NCBI GenBank assembly: GCA_047615875.1
Contig: JBLHGU010000192.1
Span: 1-9,957, forward strand
Reading direction: 5' to 3'
From: JBLHGU01 sp047615875
Lineage (GTDB): Bacteria > Pseudomonadota > Gammaproteobacteria > Arenicellales > CAJQKF01
Length of the DNA stretch: 9,957 nucleotides
Positions 1 to 6,315 of the stretch are shown here, piece after piece. The number at the start of each line of letters is the position of its first letter. The stretch's first letter is position 1. Made by a program: the position numbers and the translations under genes. The notes beneath the pieces were generated by a model that did not search any database, had not been told where the DNA came from, and saw nothing but the letters and a program-made list of their open reading frames with translations.

Positions 1-274
1 TGTAAACCGCGTCACGTAACCGTTTGCGGATTGGATAGGCACCAAAAGGTATACACCGGGTTAAATTAATGCAGATTAGATCGTGTTTAGGATCTATCCA
101 AAATACAGTTTCTGTATATCCGCCCCAGCCATAGTCCCCATTCGATCTCGCCACCCGCGATTGCTCTTCATTTACTTTTACAGCCACGCCTAGTCCGTAG
201 CCTGGACGTTGACGAATTGCATCCGATTTATCTCACGATCGTGTAAATTCGACCAACTCTTCCAGCCAATTGAC
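1..274 (-). pseudogene. C-terminal remnant of a beta-lactamase-family serine hydrolase, running off the left edge
   Basis: The minus strand reads in one frame from about 274 to the window edge as the C-terminal third of a class C beta-lactamase-like hydrolase or esterase (Pfam Beta-lactamase, PF00144). Recognisable pieces in order are RPGYGLGVAV, then GDYGWGG (the usual third motif region, equivalent to KTG), then VFWIDPKHDLICINLT, then PFGAYPIRKRLRDAVY, a typical family ending. An in-frame TGA lies at 233-235 and a TAA just upstream of 274. The SxxK nucleophile and Tyr regions were not found in the minus-strand sequence inspected to the right. The true C-terminus lies outside the window. I infer a truncated, decaying gene. 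The motifs differ from those of the intact hydrolase at 8801-9955, so it is a distant relative, not a recent copy. A sequencing error could explain the TGA but not the missing front half. Confidence 0.75.
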
Positions 275-306
275 TGCTTATTTCCTTACTAGTAAGCTAA
301 ATAGAT

Positions 307-522
307 ATGATGAAAAATCACGCAGATGACTTAGGTAGCAACTTCAATAAAGTTTACTTCATCAGCTTCTTTAATAAAATCTTTGCTGTTCTCATCTTTA
401 CTGGGCTTACGCTACCTATTACGGCACTAGCAAGTGACTATCAACCTGCTAGATTCAATCAGATTTATGAGCCATCAGCCTTCAACCACTTGGGCCTGCA
501 TCACCGGCGCAATACGATTTAG
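307..522 (+). CDS. Doubtful short ORF with a signal-peptide-like N-terminus, possibly a degraded secreted-protein gene
   Basis: The 71-residue translation starts with two ATGs. It has a hydrophobic stretch at about residues 24-42, ending in TALAS, which looks like a signal peptide with an Ala-x-Ala type cleavage site. About 28 residues then follow to a stop. No family is recognised and no clear Shine-Dalgarno sequence precedes it. From about 483 another plus-strand frame reads QPLGPASPAQYDLDFF and continues to a stop at 582-584. That looks more protein-like than the annotated ending, so a frameshift near 485-500 may have split a slightly longer secreted protein. It lies between a hydrolase remnant and the 3' end of the acyl-CoA dehydrogenase, in what seems to be a decayed segment. 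Nothing else supportable was seen in 275-578. It could equally be a chance ORF. Confidence 0.25.
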   Translation: MMKNHADDLGSNFNKVYFISFFNKIFAVLIFTGLTLPITALASDYQPARFNQIYEPSAFNHLGLHHRRNTI

Positions 523-578
523 ACTTTTTCATCGACACTCTCCTCCGACCCCCCTCGACGTTTACACGGGAAGAAAAC

Positions 579-2372
579 TTATAGCGCGTCCGAAGACACA
601 CTTATCGCCGTGTCATCCAGGGACTCAAGAAGGTCCGCTTGCCCGTATATTTTAGGCAGTTCACGACGAAAGAAAAATTGGCATGCGGCCAGTTTCCCAG
701 CGTAAAACGCCGTGTCGTCGCCTTGCGCCTGAGAAGCAGCCTCGTTGGCCACAATGGCCTGTTTAAGCCATATCCAGGCGAGAACAATGTGACCCAACGT
801 GTCCAGATATAAAGTTGCGTCGGCAAGGGCCAGGCGTATGTTCTCTTTTCTCGCGGCAACCAGCGTTTCAGTCATCGACTTAACTCGATTAAGAGCCGCG
901 TCTAACGCATCTCCATAGCCTCGCAATGGGCCTTCAGCTGAGGATGCGGTTGCGTGTATTTCTGTCTCAAGAACCTTAAGCGCCGCACCATTCTCCATCA
1001 CCACCTTCCGGCCCAGCAAGTCTAGCCCGTGAATACCGTGGGTCCCTTCGTGAATTGGATTGAGGCGGTTATCTCGATAGAGACGTTCCACAGGATAGTC
1101 ACGCGTATATCCGTAACCACCCAGAACCTGGATGGCGTGCTTATTGGCCTCTAGACAAAACTCAGAGGGCCAGGATTTAGCAATAGGTGTCAAGATATCG
1201 AGCAAGAGCGTTAAGCGCTTTTTCTCAGCCTCATTGGTTGCCGTCTTTTGCGCGTCGACGAGGCCAGCGCAATACAAAACCAATCCTAACCCGCCCTCAA
1301 CCGCTGCTTTCTGCGAGAACAGAAGACGCCTAACGTCAGCGTGTTCAACAATTGAGACAGGAGAACTTGCTGGATCTTTGGAGTCTGGATGCCTGCCCTG
1401 GGGACGTTCCTTCGCATAGGCCAGGCTTGCCCGATAGCCAGCGTACCCCAGCGCCACCGCGCCCAGGCCTACGCCAATACGCGCCTCATTCATCATGTGG
1501 AACATATAACTCAACCCCCTGTGGGGTTCACCCACAAGGTATCCATGGGTCTCACCGGACTCGCCGAAATTTAAGAGAGTATTGACGGTACCACGGTATC
1601 CCATTTTGTGATTAAGACCCGCCAGGGCCACGTTATTAATTGCTCCAATGGAGCCATCCTCGTTGATGCGATGCTTAGGAACCACAAACAAAGAAATGCC
1701 CTTCACCCCCAGTGGACCACCTGGTATTTTTGCCAACACCATGTGAATAATATTCTCTGACAATTCGTGATCACCAGCTGAGATCCACATCTTGGACCCT
1801 TTGATATTGTAGTGACCTTCTGCCGTTAGCTCAGCCTGCGTTGTGATGTCCGTGAGTGATGAACCCGCCTGAGGTTCCGACAGGCACATCGTGCCAAAGA
1901 ACCGACCCTCGACCATTGGCTTAAGAAATTGCGTTCGCTGCCATTCGGAGCCAAAAGTCGCGAGCATATTGCCGGCGCCGATGGTTAGGAATGGGTAAGC
2001 CGTGGTTGATATGTTTGCCGCGGAAAAAAACGCCTGGCATGCCTGTCCAACAACCACGGGCAGTTGCATTCCGCCAACATTGTCATCGAACGTCGCCCCC
2101 ATCAGTCCAGCATCGACATACGCAGTTAATGCTCTCTCAACCTCGGGAATAATATGCACCTGCGTGCCATCAAATGTGGGCTCAGCCTCATCAACCTTCG
2201 CTGCGTGGGGGTAGAAATGATCTCTCGCGATTGATGACGCCGTCTCAAGCACAGCGTCAAAGATTGTCTTGTCATGGTCACTATAGCGCGGTGTTTCAGA
2301 CAGCGCTTCAACGTCAAGGACTTCGTATAAAAGAAAAGCCATATCACGGCTTGGGATTGAGATGTCGGGCAT
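579..2372 (-). CDS. DmdC-type long-chain-architecture acyl-CoA dehydrogenase (FAD-dependent)
   Basis: Flavoenzyme of the acyl-CoA dehydrogenase superfamily, expected to oxidise an acyl-CoA to the 2-enoyl-CoA in the cytoplasm. At about 597 residues it matches the long subfamily that includes 3-methylmercaptopropionyl-CoA dehydrogenase DmdC. The N-terminal extension PSRDMAFLLYEVLDVEAL matches the AcylCoA_DH_N type (PF12418). Next come the helical N domain, the middle beta domain with CLSEPQAGSSLTD at about 163-175, and the C domain with GGYGYTRDYPVERLYRDNR at about 418-436. HEGTHGI carries the predicted catalytic base Glu442. About 130 further residues form the PF12806-like tail. An upstream in-frame TTG at 2405 would add 11 residues, but family alignment favours the ATG at 2372. 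It follows the CmcJ-like gene by 42 bp and is probably cotranscribed. No DMSP-pathway gene is nearby, so DmdC activity is not implied; the substrate is unknown. Confidence 0.92.
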   Translation of the reverse strand: MPDISIPSRDMAFLLYEVLDVEALSETPRYSDHDKTIFDAVLETASSIARDHFYPHAAKVDEAEPTFDGTQVHIIPEVERALTAYVDAGLMGATFDDNVGGMQLPVVVGQACQAFFSAANISTTAYPFLTIGAGNMLATFGSEWQRTQFLKPMVEGRFFGTMCLSEPQAGSSLTDITTQAELTAEGHYNIKGSKMWISAGDHELSENIIHMVLAKIPGGPLGVKGISLFVVPKHRINEDGSIGAINNVALAGLNHKMGYRGTVNTLLNFGESGETHGYLVGEPHRGLSYMFHMMNEARIGVGLGAVALGYAGYRASLAYAKERPQGRHPDSKDPASSPVSIVEHADVRRLLFSQKAAVEGGLGLVLYCAGLVDAQKTATNEAEKKRLTLLLDILTPIAKSWPSEFCLEANKHAIQVLGGYGYTRDYPVERLYRDNRLNPIHEGTHGIHGLDLLGRKVVMENGAALKVLETEIHATASSAEGPLRGYGDALDAALNRVKSMTETLVAARKENIRLALADATLYLDTLGHIVLAWIWLKQAIVANEAASQAQGDDTAFYAGKLAACQFFFRRELPKIYGQADLLESLDDTAISVSSDAL

Positions 2373-2414
2373 AGCTAGAGTTGATCCGTTTGAATGGGCC
2401 TGCAATCGTTCGGG

Positions 2415-3257
2415 CTATAGATCGTCAGATTCCGCGAAAAATACGAAACAGCGGGTTTCAATGCTCTCTCTTGAGGCGGCATCGGAGCTCGCAGTGGGAT
2501 CATCGAAAGCGGTGTGAGGTGTGAATCGTGCTCGACCATCATCCCTTGAATCAAATGTTTTGAATAGCAAGACTTCGTGCTGATCCATATGCGGAAAATA
2601 AACCCATCGATGTCCCACCCCTGAAGATACAAATTGAATTTCACCGATCCTTTCCTTTGAAACCCGAGGTACCGAAATCAAATCCTCAAGCGGTATAGAA
2701 CTCGCATCACACATCGCCAGCGGGAAGTTTTCAATGCGACCCTTAATGGATCGCCATACATTGATAATGGCGAAACCCCGTCCGCTAAGATCAGCCTTGC
2801 GATGTGGATGTTGAGCGAGATAGTCGTCCAGCCGACTCAGGCCTGAATTTGCGGTATAGTCGTTGTGAATGGTGGACGCGTGCTCGCGCAGGGTTTTTTC
2901 TCGCCGTACCTTATCTGAACTTGAACGACGCGTATGATCAAAAATCTCCACATCACAGGCACCAGTTAGCTCTAGGACAAGTTTTCGAATTTCTGTTGTA
3001 TAACAATCAGCTATTTCCTCGTCATCGTAAAAATCCGCAACCCTGGATAAATGCTTTCCGAGTACAAAGCCTTCGCGATCCAACGATAGCTGATCAGTTT
3101 CCACACGACCGTCGTGCATAGTGACTCGCCGAGTCACATAATTACCCTGATGTTCGGCGGGATCTCCTCCGGCGACGGAAGCAATATAGTCAGCCAGATT
3201 CTGGTCATTGGCCAGATACTGAACTTCTGCGCTAACATTTTTAGTCGCGATCGACAT
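2415..3257 (-). CDS. CmcJ/NvfI-type putative Fe(II)/2-oxoglutarate oxygenase
   Basis: The 280-residue product has the hallmarks of the family annotated as CmcJ, AsaB or GA4-desaturase-like. Bacterial CmcJ takes part in cephamycin 7-alpha-methoxylation, and fungal NvfI is an Fe(II)/2-oxoglutarate enzyme. Visible motifs are VHNDYT written here as IHNDYT (His131-x-Asp133, a candidate metal pair), GFAIINVWRSIKG at about 161-173, FPLAMCDASSI at 178-188, GHRWVYFPHMDQHEVLLFK at 215-233, RFTPHTAFDDP at 244-254 (His248, a candidate distal ligand) and SRESIETR at 262-269 (a candidate 2-oxoglutarate-binding Arg). Length matches the family. The ATG at 3257 has only a weak GGA upstream. It is the first gene of a likely two-gene minus-strand transcript with the acyl-CoA dehydrogenase. 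The reaction and substrate are unknown; the family assignment is firm, the cofactor assignment inferred. Confidence 0.85.
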   Translation of the reverse strand: MSIATKNVSAEVQYLANDQNLADYIASVAGGDPAEHQGNYVTRRVTMHDGRVETDQLSLDREGFVLGKHLSRVADFYDDEEIADCYTTEIRKLVLELTGACDVEIFDHTRRSSSDKVRREKTLREHASTIHNDYTANSGLSRLDDYLAQHPHRKADLSGRGFAIINVWRSIKGRIENFPLAMCDASSIPLEDLISVPRVSKERIGEIQFVSSGVGHRWVYFPHMDQHEVLLFKTFDSRDDGRARFTPHTAFDDPTASSDAASRESIETRCFVFFAESDDL

Positions 3258-3299
3258 AGTTGATCCAGATATGATGGTGCTTTAGAGTTTAATCCAGAT
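3258..3299 (-). promoter_or_regulatory. Direct repeat in the leader of the CmcJ-like gene
   Basis: Immediately upstream of the ATG at 3257, the minus strand carries ATCTGGATCAACT (3270-3258). A near copy, ATCTGGATTAAACT, lies at 3299-3286, with an exact 8-bp core offset by 29 bp. This could be a regulator site, but the proximal copy touches the start codon. I see no convincing -35/-10 pair. Low confidence. Confidence 0.2.
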
Positions 3300-3358
3300 T
3301 TCGGTCCGATGTCGCGGCAAGTGGGCCATGTGGCGGTTTCCGTTACCTGGAGTCAGAC

Positions 3359-3616
3359 TTAATCCATCATTTTATGCAACCCTAGCCATTGCATCTCTCC
3401 TAGAGGCAAGTTCTTTAAAATATTCTGTTGTTGGTCTTGTTGAAGCCGTCTTTGATGATTCTCGTCTGCGATGTTGATTCGACGATTTGCGTGGCATTTC
3501 TCCAGATAGCTTCGAATCGTGCCGGGAATCTTTTTAACCAAACGCCGCAAGATAAACTGAAGCGACTTTGTGATACTGGGTGTTTCGTTAAGATAATTCG
3601 CTGCGTGAGTTTTCAT
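3359..3616 (-). CDS. Small basic protein of 85 residues, possible DUF1127 relative
   Basis: This ORF starts at an ATG preceded by AAGGG (3628-3624 on the minus strand) with 7 bases of spacing, the best Shine-Dalgarno in the window, which supports real translation. A longer in-frame reading from 3673 lacks such a site. The product begins MKTHAANYLNETPS, has a basic segment FILRRLVKKIPGTIRSYLEK at about 21-40, an RRxxxQDQQQ-rich middle, and ends ILKNLPLGEMQWLGLHKMMD. The ending fits the L-x2-L-x4-[LM]-x2-[IL]-G-L spacing seen at the end of DUF1127 proteins, but has Trp where their Asp usually sits, so I do not assign it firmly. There are no Cys, no signal peptide and no membrane helix. It lies between two transcription units and is divergent from the winged-helix regulator, with which it shares the control region. 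Function unknown. Confidence 0.55.
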   Translation of the reverse strand: MKTHAANYLNETPSITKSLQFILRRLVKKIPGTIRSYLEKCHANRRINIADENHQRRLQQDQQQNILKNLPLGEMQWLGLHKMMD

Positions 3617-3642
3617 TTTCGTACCCTTATATTGGAGCTGGT

Positions 3643-3669
3643 TGGTGTAATAAAGAGTCTGTAACACCA
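3643..3669. repeat. Short imperfect inverted repeat in the divergent intergenic region
   Basis: TGGTGT at 3643-3648 and ACACCA at 3664-3669 form a 6-bp inverted repeat with a 15-base spacer, extendable with a one-base bulge on the outside (GGT and CC). It lies 27-53 bases upstream of the small ORF's ATG, so it could be an operator or a leader hairpin of that gene. It has no downstream T-run in either direction that would make it a terminator. It may be chance. Confidence 0.2.
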
Positions 3670-3682
3670 CCAAAAAACCTAC

Positions 3683-3737
3683 TTGACGATTCTCTGACTT
3701 TGGTTTGACGATTCCCTGACCTTGGCCTGATGATTTA
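3683..3737 (+). promoter_or_regulatory. Array of five 11-bp direct repeats (YTGAY units), putative winged-helix regulator operator
   Basis: Five abutting 11-base units are visible: TTGACGATTCT (3683), CTGACTTTGGT (3694), TTGACGATTCC (3705), CTGACCTTGGC (3716) and CTGATGATTTA (3727). Each starts YTGAY with no gaps. Odd and even units form two alternating types, so the array also reads as a 22-bp tandem repeat with two near-identical copies (3683-3704 and 3705-3726) plus half of a third. OmpR/PhoB-family winged helices are known to bind head-to-tail on 11-bp direct repeats (the Pho box). The gene starting 63 bp downstream encodes such a domain. I infer an autoregulatory operator, perhaps also acting on the divergent small gene at 3616. 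TTGACG units could double as -35 elements. Confidence 0.6.
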
Positions 3738-3750
3738 TTGTGGATATCAT
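3722..3750 (+). promoter_or_regulatory. Candidate promoter for the winged-helix regulator gene
   Basis: TTGGCC (3722-3727), a 17-base spacer and TATCAT (3745-3750) make a plausible sigma-70-like promoter. The weak -35 lies inside the 11-bp repeat array, as in promoters activated by PhoB-type regulators. Predicted transcription would begin near 3757 and give a leader of about 44 bases. Similar short matches arise by chance, so this is tentative. Confidence 0.3.
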
Positions 3751-3800
3751 CGGCACAGTCCGAATATATTCAACCTGCCAGATTTCAAAACAAACCAGCT

Positions 3801-5369
3801 ATGATTTATCAATTTTGCGGATTCACTGTAGATACCGACCGATTCGTATTGAATTGCGGTGAGTCGTCGGTTTCCATAGAACCCCTCGCTTTCAATTTGC
3901 TGATCTATCTGATTGAAGCTCGACAGCGCGTTGTTAGCCGTGATGAACTCTTTGAAGAGTTATGGCGTGGCAAGGTCGTTTCAGACGCCGCCCTCGCGGC
4001 CAGGCTCAAAGATGCTCGCAAGGCAATTGGCGACAGCGGCTCCCGACAGGAAATAATAAAAACTGTGCATGGTCGTGGCTATCAATTTGTAGCAACGTTG
4101 TCCAATGAAGAAGTTCCTAAGACCTCAGGTATTGCAACTAGCGTGGAGCAGCTGATTGATTTATCTATTCCCGGTGACCCATCAATCGCGGTGTTACCGT
4201 TCACCGTGATGAGTTCCGACCCGGAGCAGTCGTTTTTTGCGGACGGCGTAGTCGACGACATCATCACCGCACTGTCGAAAATCAAACGATTACTGGTGGT
4301 ATCGCGCAATTCGACCTTCACTTACAAAGGGCGTGCAGTTGATGTGCGACAAGTTAGTCAGGAACAGGGTGTGCGTTATGTGCTTGAGGGCAGCGTGCGA
4401 AAAGCGGGTGATCGGGTGCGAGTCTCCGCTCAGCTTATCGACGCCACGACTGGACTGCATGTTTGGGCAGACCGTTATGATCGCGACCTGAAAGATATTT
4501 TCGCAGTCCAGGATGAAATTATGCGGGAAATCGTTACCGCCCTGGATGTGAATCTTCGCGAGGGTGAGCAGCAGCAAGTCTGGTCCAGTGGTACACGTAA
4601 CCTTGAGGCCTGGGAATGCGTACGTATGGCTACTGCTGGAGCACTTGGTGGTGAGGATGACACCCGGCCACAAACCACAAAATTGCTCGAACAAGCGCTG
4701 AAGCTCGATCCAGGCTATGCAATAGCGTGGGTTATGCGCGGATGGGTTTATTTTAACGAGGCTGATGTTGCTGGTGGAATTGGCAGCCCGGATGATCGCA
4801 GTGCCGCATTAAAGGCGTGCTTTGACTGCTGTCACAAATCAATTGAGCTAGATCCAGCTTGCTCGGATGGTTACGGGCTTCTCGCCATGGCGAATCTGGA
4901 GAGCGGGCATTTTGATAAAGCCGTTGAGTTAAGCGAAAAAGCCATAGCATTGGCGCCGAATAATGCCGAAATTCATATAAACTTTGGCTCAATGATTGCC
5001 AAATCGGGCAATACCGATCGCGGCATTGAACTCATCAAACGTGCTATGCGACTTTCGCCCTTCTATCGCCCCGGCTTTTTGCGAGCACTCGGCATTGCCT
5101 TACGCTTGGCCGGTGATCTGGAATTAGCCGTACAATGCTTTCGTGAATCTCTTAAGCGTGAAACCGGTTTCTTCGCACCCTATGTAAACTTGGCATCAAC
5201 GCTAGGAGAACTTGGCTGTCTGGACCAGGCGAAGATAGCGGGCCTGGATGTACTGCGAAAAAAACCGGACTTTTCGATAACCGATTATACCGATGGACTA
5301 GCCTATCGAAGAGCGGTAGATCTTGAGCGATTCGCCAATGGCCTGCGTAATGCCGGACTGCCAGAGTGA
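3801..5369 (+). CDS. Soluble CadC-like transcriptional regulator: winged helix, TolB/FlgO-like domain, TPR repeats
   Basis: The 522-residue product starts with an OmpR/PhoB-type winged helix (Trans_reg_C, about 2-98), with PLAFNLLIYLIEARQRVVSR, the recognition-helix region SDAALAARLKDARKAIGD and the wing signature IIKTVHGRGYQF. Residues about 127-250 are the domain often called adenylate-cyclase-associated or FlgO/TolB-like: IAVLPFTVMSSDPEQSFFAD, LLVVSRNSTFTYKG, VRYVLEGSVRKAGDRVRVSA, WADRYDRDL. The rest is TPR-like, with repeats near 293-305, 340-352, 373-386, 404-420 and 436-451. There is no membrane helix, unlike true CadC, so it should sense cytoplasmic signals or partners. The ATG at 3801 begins exactly at the winged helix; a TTG at 3738 would add 21 unconserved residues, and neither has a good ribosome-binding site. 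It lies next to an 11-bp repeat array and ahead of the secreted-protein and amidohydrolase genes, its likely targets. The ligand is unknown. Confidence 0.9.
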   Translation: MIYQFCGFTVDTDRFVLNCGESSVSIEPLAFNLLIYLIEARQRVVSRDELFEELWRGKVVSDAALAARLKDARKAIGDSGSRQEIIKTVHGRGYQFVATLSNEEVPKTSGIATSVEQLIDLSIPGDPSIAVLPFTVMSSDPEQSFFADGVVDDIITALSKIKRLLVVSRNSTFTYKGRAVDVRQVSQEQGVRYVLEGSVRKAGDRVRVSAQLIDATTGLHVWADRYDRDLKDIFAVQDEIMREIVTALDVNLREGEQQQVWSSGTRNLEAWECVRMATAGALGGEDDTRPQTTKLLEQALKLDPGYAIAWVMRGWVYFNEADVAGGIGSPDDRSAALKACFDCCHKSIELDPACSDGYGLLAMANLESGHFDKAVELSEKAIALAPNNAEIHINFGSMIAKSGNTDRGIELIKRAMRLSPFYRPGFLRALGIALRLAGDLELAVQCFRESLKRETGFFAPYVNLASTLGELGCLDQAKIAGLDVLRKKPDFSITDYTDGLAYRRAVDLERFANGLRNAGLPE

Positions 5370-5386
5370 CAACTTTACAGAGACTA

Positions 5387-6259
5387 ATGAAATATGAATA
5401 CTCAAACATGTTGAGCATCCGATCCTGGAAGTACTTACCAGCTATACTGGTACTTCTTGCAAGCTTTCATCCTTCCGTACAAGCCCAGGAAGGCTTGATT
5501 CCACATGCCAAGGTAGTTCAAGGTAGTCACAATATTGTGAAAGTCTGGCTTTCAGGTTCAACCACCCGGTATGGTCACAGCATTCTAGGGGATTCCGTGG
5601 AGGCTACAACACTATCAATCGAACTAAAAGATGGTAGTGTTTTGACTGCTCATGCAGAAGACAATTCAGTATTCGAAGATCTCACGCCTCGCCTGATCGA
5701 TATTGATCAGGATGGGCAAGACGAGGTAGTTACTATTCAGTCGGACGCCAGTTCTGGCGCACGCGTTGTGCTGTTCAAAGTAGTTGATGGCGAACTAAAG
5801 CTAACGCTATCAACACAGCCAATCGGAATCGGATATCGTTGGCTTAACCCGATTGGTGCCGCAGACATCACCGGCGACAACAATATTGAAATTGTTTATG
5901 TTGAAACACCACACATCGGTGGAATCGTAACCGTGGTAAAACCCTATGGGAACAAACTCATTCCTGTCGCGGAAAAACGCGGCTATTCCAACCATGCTAT
6001 AGGCTCGACATTACAAAACTTAAGTCTTGTGTCTGATCTGGATAGCGATGGTATTTCAGAAATCATTGTTCCTGATCAATCTCGCACAGCATTTGCCATT
6101 CTGTACTTTATTGATGGCAAACTCATTGAGTTTTGGAAGAGCAAACAAGGCCCTCGCATTGGCGGAAATGTTGAATTAATATCATCAGAAAAAATGCTGA
6201 CTTATTTAACAACCACGAACGAGGTCCACTCGATTGAATTACCAACATTCAATCGGTGA
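5387..6259 (+). CDS. Secreted FG-GAP/VCBS-type repeat protein
   Basis: About 290 residues. The N-terminus has a signal peptide: Arg/Lys, then YLPAILVLLASFHPS, ending SVQA before QEG. Three segments carry the Asp-rich calcium-loop pattern of FG-GAP/VCBS beta-propeller repeats: DIDQDGQDEV (105-114), DITGDNNIEI (160-169) and DLDSDGISEI (217-226). Each is followed by a hydrophobic strand. Three clear repeats are few for a full seven-blade propeller; the remaining blades may be degenerate. Start choice is uncertain: GTG at 5366 overlaps the regulator's stop codon, ATG at 5387 has a weak GAGA upstream, and ATG at 5408 gives the neatest signal peptide. It lies 17 bp after the regulator gene and 56 bp before the amidohydrolase gene, so probably in one transcript. 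It likely acts in the periplasm or outside the cell, perhaps binding a ligand. No catalytic motif is visible and the role is unknown. Confidence 0.75.
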   Translation: MKYEYSNMLSIRSWKYLPAILVLLASFHPSVQAQEGLIPHAKVVQGSHNIVKVWLSGSTTRYGHSILGDSVEATTLSIELKDGSVLTAHAEDNSVFEDLTPRLIDIDQDGQDEVVTIQSDASSGARVVLFKVVDGELKLTLSTQPIGIGYRWLNPIGAADITGDNNIEIVYVETPHIGGIVTVVKPYGNKLIPVAEKRGYSNHAIGSTLQNLSLVSDLDSDGISEIIVPDQSRTAFAILYFIDGKLIEFWKSKQGPRIGGNVELISSEKMLTYLTTTNEVHSIELPTFNR

Positions 6260-6315
6260 ACATACTCACACGATCCCACTAAAAGTCTTCATCGTCTGAC
6301 TAAGAAGCAGAAAAT

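Noticed and set aside
579..2372. Assignment as dmdC of the DMSP demethylation pathway
   Set aside because: The architecture matches, but the subfamily covers many substrates and no dmdA, dmdB or dmdD neighbour is present.
2373..2405. TTG start giving an 11-residue longer acyl-CoA dehydrogenase
   Set aside because: Family N-termini align with the ATG at 2372, and there is no ribosome-binding site before the TTG.
2804..3121. 105-residue plus-strand ORF opposite the CmcJ-like gene
   Set aside because: It is antisense to a clearly conserved protein and its translation shows no family features.
3641..3680. Rho-independent terminator around the TGGTGT/ACACCA inverted repeat
   Set aside because: The stem is short, the loop long, and the adjacent homopolymer is A on the plus strand, and on the minus strand the T-run precedes the stem.
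3683..3737. CRISPR array or minisatellite
   Set aside because: The units are 11 bp, contiguous and without spacers, which fits a regulator-binding array far better.
3738..3800. TTG-initiated extension of the winged-helix regulator by 21 residues
   Set aside because: The added residues are not part of the winged-helix fold, the ATG at 3801 starts exactly at the domain, and the extension overlaps the presumed promoter.
4290..4694. 134-residue minus-strand ORF opposite the regulator gene
   Set aside because: Shadow of the TolB-like domain coding sequence, with no recognisable protein features.
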